Assembly: GCA_030669135.1 (NCBI GenBank)
Contig: DAOVEE010000112.1
Coordinates: forward strand, 1 to 6,148
Reading direction: 5' to 3'
Source of the DNA: Candidatus Bathyarchaeota archaeon
GTDB taxonomy: Archaea; Thermoproteota; Bathyarchaeia; TCS64
DNA: 6,148 bases
A model generated the notes under the pieces. It searched no databases, was not told the origin of the DNA, and was given only the letters and a program-made list of their open reading frames with translations. Positions 1-6,148 of the stretch are shown piece by piece; within the stretch, counting starts at the first letter, position 1; every line of letters starts with the position of its first letter. Made by a program: the position numbers and the translations under genes.

Positions 1-786
1 CACTCCGAGGAGATCCTTGAACCAGTCGGTGATGCGGCCAGGCGGGAGGCTGAACATGACGTAGCCGTCGCTGGTCTCGTGGAGCCCGGAGACGCCCACG
101 CGGCCGGCGCGGCCCGCCCTGAGGAAAGTCATGCCCGCTAGGTTCCAGAAGCTGAAGCTCTGCATCACGGCCATCATGCTGTCCATCTGGGCGACGTCGA
201 CGCGCTGCCCCCTTCCGGTCTTGCCGCGGTGGATGAGGGCGGCGAGGATTCCTATGAGGCAGGTGAAGCCTGGGATGGTGTCGGCGATGGCGTCGGGCGC
301 CTGCAGGGGCGGCCCCTCGGGGTCTATGGCGTCCTTCATTATCCACATGTAGCCGCTGGTGGCCTGGGCGATGGGGTCGAAGCTCCTGCGGTCCACCCAC
401 GGCCCGGTGTGGCCGAAGCCGCTGATGCTCGCGTAGATGATGCCTGGGTTCAGCTCCCGCAGCACCTCCCAGCCGAGGCCCAGCCTGTCCATGGTTCCTG
501 CGCTGAAGTTCTCCATGACGACGTCGGCCTTCTTCACCATCTCCATGAACAGCTCTTTTCCACGGGGGTGCTTGAGGTCAAGGGTAACCCCCTTTTTGCA
601 GCGGTCCACGAACATGAAGTAGGGGCTCTGACCTTTGATGAGGGGAGGGAACATACGAGTCATATCCCCCCACATGGGCTCTATCTTTATGACCTCGGCC
701 CCCATGGCGCCCATGTACAACGTGCATATGGGCCCAGCGTGAGCATGGGTGAGGTCCAGTACCCTGATTCCTTCGAGGGCGGTCAT
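1..786 (-). CDS. Class III CoA-transferase (CaiB/BaiF family), 3' end cut by window edge
   Basis: Family III CoA-transferases move CoA between carboxylic acids in the cytoplasm through an enzyme-bound aspartyl anhydride; the family also includes alpha-methylacyl-CoA racemases. The 262 visible codons begin with the family N terminus (LEGIRVLDLT, residues 4-13), then GAEVIKIE (29-36), a KKGVTLDLK strand (64-72), VVMENFSAGTMDRLGLG (89-105) and SGFGHTGPW (122-130). Asp169, in PPLQAPDAIAD, aligns with the catalytic Asp169 of formyl-CoA transferase (YfdW/Frc), followed by the IGILAALIHRGKTGRGQRVDV block (178-198). Full members have roughly 400 residues, so about a third lies beyond base 1. No glycine-rich GGGG loop is seen in the part present, so formyl-CoA transferase activity is not indicated; substrate and transferase-versus-racemase role cannot be decided. 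The ATG at 786-784 matches the usual family start. Third-position GC is about 74% over the first 50 codons. Confidence 0.93.
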   Translation of the reverse strand, partial: MTALEGIRVLDLTHAHAGPICTLYMGAMGAEVIKIEPMWGDMTRMFPPLIKGQSPYFMFVDRCKKGVTLDLKHPRGKELFMEMVKKADVVMENFSAGTMDRLGLGWEVLRELNPGIIYASISGFGHTGPWVDRRSFDPIAQATSGYMWIMKDAIDPEGPPLQAPDAIADTIPGFTCLIGILAALIHRGKTGRGQRVDVAQMDSMMAVMQSFSFWNLAGMTFLRAGRAGRVGVSGLHETSDGYVMFSLPPGRITDWFKDLLGV

Positions 787-809
787 AGCTTTTATTCACT
801 GGCGGTCAT
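778..809 (-). repeat. Duplicated start-codon motif ATGACCGCC with 5-codon leader frame
   Basis: ATGACCGCC occurs at 809-801 and again at 786-778, where it is the start of the CoA-transferase gene, offset by 23 bases. The upstream copy opens a five-codon frame (MTASE, stop TAA at 794-792) that ends five bases before the real start, in a different frame. It could be a small duplication, a decayed earlier start, or a leader peptide; chance cannot be excluded for nine bases. Confidence 0.3.
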
Positions 810-810
810 C

Positions 811-820
811 TATATTGGTT
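811..820 (-). promoter_or_regulatory. Possible TATA box for a near-leaderless CoA-transferase mRNA
   Basis: On the minus strand the sequence ACCAATATAG is centred about 27-30 bases before the ATG at 786. An archaeal TATA box at this place would start transcription almost at the ATG, which fits the lack of a convincing ribosome binding site there. A second AT-rich box (TTTTATATG, about 876-884) would instead give a leader of roughly 65-70 bases. The choice between the two is inference. Confidence 0.3.
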
Positions 821-879
821 GCTAGTACCTACCAAGTGGCCAGGAATCGCCGGTCTCAGGTTGTTAAAAGCTGCATATA

Positions 880-923
880 AAACGAGTTATTCGGCTTCGG
901 CGGTGCCTCTATAGGCTCGTTTT
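880..923. repeat. 8-bp inverted repeat AAAACGAG / CTCGTTTT with 28-base loop
   Basis: The arms lie at 880-887 and 916-923 and match perfectly. The right arm is inside the last codons of the small membrane reading frame at 909-1019. The left arm runs into an AT-rich tract (ATATAAAA). Read on the minus strand, the second arm ends in TTTTATAT, so the structure could end transcripts coming from htpX or the small frame. The same AT tract could also be a TATA box for the CoA-transferase. The loop contains a further short GC-rich dyad (GGCTTCGGC region). Confidence 0.35.
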
Positions 924-1019
924 GAAGTTTGGAAGCCATACCAGGAACAGGTACATCAGGGCTAGGCCTACGCCGATCAGAGAGACCATCAGCACTAGTC
1001 CTCCCCCCACTTTTCGCAT
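909..1019 (-). CDS. Possible 36-residue single-span membrane protein
   Basis: The frame starts at the ATG at 1019-1017 and encodes a short basic start (MRKV), one strongly hydrophobic segment (about residues 8-29, with GGGLVLMVSLIGVGLALMY) and a short tail ending NFKTSL. This is a plausible small single-pass protein. It follows htpX on the same strand after 145 bases, so it may share that transcript or use a separate promoter near 1150. Only a weak ribosome site (GGTTGG) precedes the ATG; a stronger AGGAGG near 1053 is too far away. The frame is open further upstream for 27 codons from a non-ATG start, but that part does not look protein-like. I recognise no family. A link to HtpX/LemA is speculation from position alone. 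Confidence 0.35.
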   Translation of the reverse strand: MRKVGGGLVLMVSLIGVGLALMYLFLVWLPNFKTSL

Positions 1020-1164
1020 GATCCAACCTTTAGCCACGAGTAAATGAAGATTTGTGCCTCCTACTAGGATACACACAGTAATGTGCCGGTTAGCGAGCAC
1101 GTTTATTATGGGAAAATGTGGAGATGTCGGGCTGGACTGTGATTCAATAAAGTATTCATAGGGT

Positions 1165-2067
1165 CTACATCTCCCTGAGCCGCTTGATGCGCTCCTCGAT
1201 GGGGGGATGCGTCGCGTAGAGCGCGTCCAACGCGCTCCTGTTGGGGTCCGCGATGAAGAGATGGCTCACCGCCTCGCTGACCTTCATGTCGCCACGGTTA
1301 TGTTTACTGATCTTCTCCAGGGCGTCCGCCAGCCCGTCGGGGTAACGTGTGAGCTCTGCTCCGGATGCGTCGGCCATGTACTCGCGCCGCCTGCTAACGG
1401 CGAGCTGCACAAGCCGCGTCACGATGGGGGCGAAGATGGCTAGGACGAAGCCCACGGCTACGATGATGAGTCCGATGTTTCCTCTGTCCCTGTCGCGTCT
1501 ACCCCGTCTCCCGCCATACCAGTAGCTTCGGAGTATCATGTGGCTCAGTATGCCCACCAATCCGACGAGGACGGCTATGAGGGTCATGAACTGGATGTCC
1601 CTGTTACGTATGTGGCTGATCTCGTGGGCGACGACCCCCTCCAGCTCCTGCCTGTCGAGGGTCCTCATGAGCCCTGTCGTCACTGCCACCGAGGCGTTCT
1701 CTGGGTCCTTACCGGTCGCGAACGCGTTGATCTCGTCGCTCGGCACAACGTAGACCTTGGGCTTCGGGATGCCCGCGGCTATCGAGAGCCCCTCCACCGT
1801 GTCGTTTAGGTAGATGTACTGGGGACCCTCCGCGGGGACCGCCCCTGTGCTGCTGAGCACCACCCTGTCTCCGTACTGGTAGCTGCTCCACGTGTAGATG
1901 AAGACGAAGATCAAGGCGATGGGCACCATCACATACACGGCGTCCGGCGCCCATAGGTAGCTGATGCTGACGATGAGCGCGAAGAGCACTATGCTGACTA
2001 CGACTGCTAAAAGAATGCTGTCCCGCTTGTTCCGGGACTGCTCGTCGTGGAAGCTTCTTCTCTGCAT
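1165..2067 (-). CDS. htpX: HtpX-like membrane zinc metalloprotease (M48B)
   Basis: HtpX is an integral membrane endopeptidase that cleaves misfolded or damaged membrane proteins on the cytoplasmic side. The 300-residue length is normal. Two hydrophobic spans (about 18-38 and 43-60) precede the catalytic domain. NAFATG (114-119) is the usual family motif. The HEISH zinc motif is at 148-152 (His148, Glu149, His152), and REYMAD (228-233) supplies the third ligand Glu229. Two more spans lie between the motifs (about 161-179 and 198-220), separated by a very basic loop GGRRGRRDRDRG (185-196). THPPIEERIKRL (286-297) is the standard C terminus. All catalytic residues are present. The ATG follows the lemA stop codon with no spacer (TAGATG), so translation is probably coupled; no strong ribosome site of its own is seen. 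Third-position GC is about 80% over the first 50 codons. Confidence 0.96.
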   Translation of the reverse strand: MQRRSFHDEQSRNKRDSILLAVVVSIVLFALIVSISYLWAPDAVYVMVPIALIFVFIYTWSSYQYGDRVVLSSTGAVPAEGPQYIYLNDTVEGLSIAAGIPKPKVYVVPSDEINAFATGKDPENASVAVTTGLMRTLDRQELEGVVAHEISHIRNRDIQFMTLIAVLVGLVGILSHMILRSYWYGGRRGRRDRDRGNIGLIIVAVGFVLAIFAPIVTRLVQLAVSRRREYMADASGAELTRYPDGLADALEKISKHNRGDMKVSEAVSHLFIADPNRSALDALYATHPPIEERIKRLREM

Positions 2068-2616
2068 CTAGAACTTCACTTGGGGAACCGCTCGTGCCTC
2101 GTCGGGTATCTCTAGGAACTCGTGCTTCCCGCGTCCTCCAGCGAACCAGACGCCGGGGATGGTGGTTACTATGTTGTTGAAGCTCAGCACGCTGTTGTTG
2201 TAGTACTGGCGTGCGTACGCGATCTTGTTCTCTATGCCCTCCAGCTGCTCCTGGAGCAGCTTGAAGTTCGCCTGGGCCTTCAGGTCGGGGTAAGCCTCGG
2301 CGACGGCGAAGAGCCTGCCGAGTGCCTGTGTCAGCATGTTGTCCGCCTCTACTCGGGCCTGCCTGCTGCCGGACACCATGCCGGCTCGTGCCTTTGCTAT
2401 GTTGTCGAAGATCTCCTTCTCGTGGCTCGCGTATCCTTTGACGGTCTCGACGAGGTTGGGAACCAGGTCAAACCGTTTCTGGAGCTGCACGTCTATCTGG
2501 GCCCAGGCCTCCTCGATCCTGTTGGCCAGGGTCACTATCCTGTTGCTGTAAGAGATCCACAGCCCGATGACTGCGACTACAAGGATCCCTAGTCCTCCTA
2601 GAAAGTAGAATATCAT
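2068..2616 (-). CDS. lemA: LemA family membrane-anchored helical protein
   Basis: LemA proteins have one N-terminal membrane segment followed by a long helical bundle outside the membrane; their biochemical role is not settled, but they are often encoded beside HtpX. Residues 2-22 form the membrane anchor (FYFLGGLGILVVAVIGLW). The family core follows: RFDLVPNLVETVKGYASHE (48-66), AEAYPDLKAQANFKLLQEQL (106-125) and IAYARQYYNNSVLSFNN (132-148). At 182 residues it has family length and no missing motif. The start is well supported by AAGGTGA ten bases upstream and a TATA box beyond. It is the first gene of a two-gene unit with htpX, which starts immediately after its stop. This pairing implies a shared role in membrane quality control, although whether LemA is an HtpX partner or substrate cannot be read from sequence. 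Third-position GC is about 72% over the first 50 codons. Confidence 0.95.
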   Translation of the reverse strand: MIFYFLGGLGILVVAVIGLWISYSNRIVTLANRIEEAWAQIDVQLQKRFDLVPNLVETVKGYASHEKEIFDNIAKARAGMVSGSRQARVEADNMLTQALGRLFAVAEAYPDLKAQANFKLLQEQLEGIENKIAYARQYYNNSVLSFNNIVTTIPGVWFAGGRGKHEFLEIPDEARAVPQVKF

Positions 2617-2626
2617 GTCGATTGTT

Positions 2627-2633
2627 TCACCTT
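2627..2633 (-). promoter_or_regulatory. Ribosome binding site of lemA (AAGGTGA)
   Basis: AAGGTGA on the minus strand lies ten bases before the lemA ATG and matches the anti-Shine-Dalgarno end of 16S rRNA (GGAGGTGA type). It decides the start at 2616. Confidence 0.75.
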
Positions 2634-2654
2634 GAGATACTAGTTGAAGCTATG

Positions 2655-2664
2655 GTTATAAACC
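2655..2664 (-). promoter_or_regulatory. TATA box of the lemA-htpX unit
   Basis: The minus strand reads GGTTTATAAC here, close to the archaeal TATA consensus, with purine-rich AAAAC just upstream as a possible BRE. Transcription would start about 25 bases downstream, near 2633-2636, just ahead of the AAGGTGA site, giving a leader of under 25 bases. The spacing is consistent throughout; no experimental start is known. Confidence 0.55.
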
Positions 2665-2675
2665 GTTTTCAGAAT

Positions 2676-2683
2676 CTGATCAG
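2676..2683. promoter_or_regulatory. Perfect 8-bp palindrome CTGATCAG upstream of the lemA TATA box
   Basis: CTGATCAG is centred about 20 bases upstream of the TATA box, which is where archaeal activators often bind. It is flanked by a CAGAAT direct repeat (2670-2675 and 2681-2686). No regulator can be assigned, and 8 bp may be chance. Confidence 0.25.
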
Positions 2684-2685
2684 AA

Positions 2686-2880
2686 TTAAGCAAAACTTGA
2701 CCGGGAATAATAGCGTTTAAGGACCCGCATGGCTCTGAGGGTTATCCACTTGCTGGGCTTGTGTTTATCCTGCGCGCCTGTATGAAGGCGTATATATCCT
2801 TTTCTAGTCACCCTGGAAACATCTTGCATGCGCTTGTCCGCCCACAGCAGGGGCAACTTGACGACGCCACCAGGCGCCAC
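2686..2880 (-). CDS. Doubtful small basic protein downstream of pepF
   Basis: A 64-residue frame starts at a GTG 23 bases after the pepF stop and could be co-transcribed with it. The product is basic, with about 15 Lys/Arg, and contains ADKRMQDVSRVTRKGYIRLH (14-33) and KWITLRAMRVLKRYY (44-58), which could fold as strand plus helix. No family is recognised. Against it: no clear ribosome site, a non-ATG start, and a TATA-like tract (GATATATAC, about 2789-2797) in its middle. Third-position GC is high in the first 24 codons and falls afterwards, so the front may be old coding sequence joined to something else. An ATG at 2829 (residue 18) is another possible start. Confidence 0.3.
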   Translation of the reverse strand: MAPGGVVKLPLLWADKRMQDVSRVTRKGYIRLHTGAQDKHKPSKWITLRAMRVLKRYYSRSSFA

Positions 2881-2903
2881 CGAATCGCGCGCAAAAGAGT
2901 GGG

Positions 2904-4712
<1,809 letters not shown>

Positions 4713-4722
4713 TATTTTTAGA

Positions 4723-4727
4723 CTCCT
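4723..4727 (-). promoter_or_regulatory. Ribosome binding site of pepF (AGGAG)
   Basis: AGGAG on the minus strand lies ten bases before the ATG at 4712 and is the only strong site nearby. It supports this start rather than any later methionine. Confidence 0.7.
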
Positions 4728-4780
4728 ATGAAACTTGATGGAGGAAACAGGTTAAGTAGTTTACGATGCACGCGCAGGAG

Positions 4781-4795
4781 GATTAAATAATTATG
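4781..4795 (-). promoter_or_regulatory. Possible AT-rich promoter element of pepF
   Basis: The minus strand is AT-rich (CATAATTATTTAATC). A TATA box centred near 4785 would put the transcription start about 45 bases ahead of the pepF ATG. The match to consensus is loose, so this is tentative. Confidence 0.3.
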
Positions 4796-4797
4796 TT

Positions 4798-4803
4798 AAA
4801 AAA
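4798..4803 (-). terminator. T-run terminator candidate after the regulator gene
   Basis: Six T on the minus strand (CCTTTTTTAAC), 11 bases after the restored regulator stop. Archaeal RNA polymerase can terminate at T-rich runs without a hairpin. It would separate the regulator from pepF, but a six-base run alone is weak evidence. Confidence 0.35.
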
Positions 4804-4814
4804 GGTTTTAATTG

Positions 4815-5182
4815 TTATTTCATGATTTTAGGGCAATCCCGAGCATTACAACCACCCCTAATCTCCTTACAGTAACCACCCTTCTCGTGTCGATACAGAC
4901 GCCGTAGCCCATCAAAGGAAAGAACCACCAACCCTGTCCCAGGGTTTTGAATAACCGATAAGGGTTTACCAATCAGATTCTTAGAGATGCTGTAGAGGTA
5001 TACTGGCCTCCCTAGGCCATTCTGAGGCTGTTTATGCTTTCCACTAAGCCTCGATCCAGTAGTTGGTCGAGGTGTTGTCGGAGGGTGTTGTGGGTGAAGT
5101 CTACTCTGGAGAGGAGTTCTTGGAAGGTTTTAGGTTGCTTGTCCATTAGAGCCTTGAGTATCCGTCTATCAAAGGAGCCCAA
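4815..5182 (-). pseudogene. Winged-helix transcription regulator with Cys-containing tail, frameshifted
   Basis: Two adjacent frames together encode one regulator. The first, from TTG at 5182, has GSFDRRILKALMDKQPKTFQ and a helix-turn-helix (ELLSRVDFTHNTLRQHLDQL, recognition helix about 33-43), then GLVE (45-48), and stops at TAG 5012-5014 after 56 residues. The second, shifted by -1, continues KHKQPQNGLGRPVYLYSIS, a typical wing and strand, and ends KGGYCKEIRGGCNARDCPKI before TAA at 4815-4817. Adding one A to the AAA at 5038-5040 (minus strand) gives a continuous 122-residue protein with a winged helix at about 5-65 and Cys105, Cys112 and Cys117 in the tail, perhaps a metal or redox site. 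There is no ATG, and TTG lacks a clear ribosome site, so the start is uncertain; AT-rich TATATTAG at 5226-5233 could be its promoter. Third-position GC is about 50%, like pepF. It may be a decaying gene or a sequence error. Target genes are unknown; pepF is the obvious candidate by position. Confidence 0.72.
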
Positions 5183-5234
5183 TTCACTACGATAAATGGA
5201 TGAAGGGCAATAAAACCATTTTTAACTAATATAG

Positions 5235-5411
5235 CAACACGCTGGCGCGCAGCTGGATAGATATCTGGAGGACCAGCCCGCCGCGGAGTGGCAGCCACCG
5301 GAGGAGCCCACAGAAGATGGCCTGTCTTACTGGACGTCATACATAGTTATTGTGGGCGCGGTGGCGTTGCTAGGAGCGGCGTGGACGCTTTACAGCAGGA
5401 GAATGGGCTAG
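5235..5411 (+). pseudogene. C-terminal membrane-anchor remnant of a truncated plus-strand gene
   Basis: The frame has 58 codons between TAG at 5232-5234 and TAG at 5409-5411, with no credible start codon. It encodes a Pro/Glu-rich acidic stretch (LEDQPAAEWQPPEEPTEDG), one hydrophobic span (YIVIVGAVALLGAAW) and a positive end (SRRMG). This is the pattern of a stalk, membrane anchor and cytoplasmic stop-transfer at the C terminus of a secreted, surface-anchored protein. Its stop codon overlaps the alaX stop in CTAG, as between two intact tail-to-tail genes, which suggests it was once a normal gene. The 5' part is missing exactly where base composition falls. The lost domain cannot be identified. 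Chance reading is possible, but the ordered stalk/anchor/arginine layout argues against it. Confidence 0.5.
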
Positions 5412-6102
5412 AGCTCGAAGTACACTATCTTCCGGCGCTTCTTCTTGGGCTCCAGCCTGAGGCTCTTAAGCCTCCCTATCTCCCCGGTGCTCTTGACGTG
5501 GGTGCCCATGCAGAAGGTGAGGGCGCACTCCCCTATCTCCACCATCCTGAGCTTGTCCACGCCCCGGGGTATCTTCTCGAGGAAGCTCTGTTTACGGGCG
5601 TCGTCGCCGACGACCAGCTCCTCCCTATCGGTGTAGAATATCCGGACGGGGACATCCATGTCGACGATCTCGTCGAACCGCCGCCACACGCTCTGCAACG
5701 TCTCCTCGGTGATGTCGCTGGGCTTGAAGTCCAGCTGGCTGAAGCTGCTGAAGACCTTGGGGCCGCTGCCCGCCGCCTCGAAGAGGCCGGTGAGGAGATG
5801 CTCCCCGCTGTGGAGCCTCATGAAGTTGAATCGGCGCCCCCAGTCTATGACTCCATGAACCGTGGTGCCTTCCGCGATGTCCTTGTCAAGGTAGTGGAAT
5901 ATCTGGGGGCCACGCTTCATCGCCTTGGCGACGTTGTAGACCGCGCCATCCGCCTCGAGGGTGCCATGGTCGGTCGGCTGGCCTCCGCCCTCGGGGTAGA
6001 ACGCGGTCCTGTCGAGGACCACGAACCGGGGCCCGCCCTGACCACGGTGGCGTCGAACTCCTTGATGTAGCTATCCTCGACGTAGAGTTGTTCGCTGTCC
6101 AT
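5408..6102 (-). CDS. alaX: AlaX alanyl-tRNA trans-editing protein, N terminus frameshifted
   Basis: AlaX proteins hydrolyse Ser-tRNA-Ala or Gly-tRNA-Ala made in error by alanyl-tRNA synthetase; they resemble its editing domain. The ATG at 6102, preceded by GGGAG, encodes MDSEQLYVEDSYIKEFDATV, the normal AlaX N terminus. The body continues one frame away with RFVVLDRTAFYPEGGGQPTD. Restoring one G in the GGG at 6032-6034 (minus strand GGGGCCCC) gives 231 residues, in the AlaX-M size class. In that numbering the zinc ligands are His98 and His102 (RLHSGEHLL) and Cys198 and His202 (CMGTHVKSTGEIG), with the EGGGQPTD motif at 38-45. All editing residues are intact. Without correction, translation from the GTG at 6022 would give 204 residues lacking the first strand. 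Third-position GC is about 88% in 50 codons counted. The family call is firm; whether the gene is broken, misread or recoded is open. Confidence 0.9.
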
Positions 6103-6106
6103 GTTA

Positions 6107-6111
6107 CTCCC
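6107..6111 (-). promoter_or_regulatory. Ribosome binding site of alaX (GGGAG)
   Basis: The minus strand reads AAGGGAGTAACATG, placing GGGAG four bases before the ATG at 6102. This favours that start over the in-frame ATG at 6126. It also shows that translation is set up to begin in the frame that later needs a -1 shift. Confidence 0.5.
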
Positions 6112-6148
6112 TTCTATCCGATTCATTTACCAATAAGATGAATATTAC

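Noticed and set aside
229..825. 198-codon plus-strand frame
   Set aside because: It is antisense to the CoA-transferase, whose motifs and catalytic Asp are clear; the plus-strand product resembles no protein family.
2122..2592. 156-codon plus-strand frame
   Set aside because: It is the antisense shadow of lemA, without a ribosome site or recognisable domains.
5030..5045. Programmed frameshifting in the regulator
   Set aside because: No X-XXY-YYZ heptamer occurs in the right frame between GLVE and the GRP wing, so a lost base in the A-run is the better reading.
5146..5340. 64-codon minus-strand frame
   Set aside because: It overlaps the regulator start and the plus-strand remnant in a frame with no protein-like pattern.
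5288..6070. 260-codon plus-strand frame
   Set aside because: It lies opposite alaX, which has all zinc ligands. High GC in alaX removes stops from the opposite strand, which explains the long open frame.
5917..6126. 69-codon minus-strand frame as a separate gene
   Set aside because: Its first part is the missing N terminus of alaX; after the frameshift point the sequence is out-of-frame Ser/Arg-rich noise.

Overview
The window looks archaeal, with moderate confidence. The evidence is TATA-like boxes about 25 bases ahead of inferred transcription starts, GGTGA/GGAG-type ribosome binding sites, T-rich stretches instead of hairpin terminators, an AlaX-type trans-editing protein, and a winged-helix regulator with a Cys-containing tail. 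The lineage cannot be fixed from this sequence. Every confident gene lies on the minus strand; the one plus-strand trace is a truncated gene end.

Layout, left to right. 1-786: N-terminal 262 codons of a class III (CaiB/BaiF) CoA-transferase, cut by the window edge. 787-1164: a possible 36-residue single-span membrane protein and an 8-bp inverted repeat. 1165-2616: a two-gene lemA-htpX unit in which the lemA stop codon directly abuts the htpX start, with a good promoter and ribosome binding site ahead of lemA. 2617-2903: that promoter region and one doubtful small reading frame. 2904-4712: an intact oligoendopeptidase F (M3B). 4815-5182: a winged-helix regulator split by a single missing base. 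5235-5411: the C-terminal membrane anchor of a plus-strand gene that has lost its 5' part; its stop codon overlaps the stop of the next gene. 5408-6102: an AlaX alanyl-tRNA editing protein, also broken near its N terminus by one missing base.

The best-supported functional unit is lemA-htpX, a membrane proteostasis pair common in bacteria and archaea. pepF would degrade peptides in the cytoplasm, and AlaX would hydrolyse mischarged tRNA-Ala. pepF and the regulator have clearly lower third-position GC (about 50-54% in 50-codon hand counts) than the genes on both sides (about 72-88%). The right edge of this low-GC block coincides with the truncated plus-strand gene, so the block looks like a later insertion. 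I found no evidence for a wholly new system. The most interesting content is the hidden frameshifted regulator, the frameshift in alaX at a GGGCCCC heptamer, and the remnant at the composition boundary.
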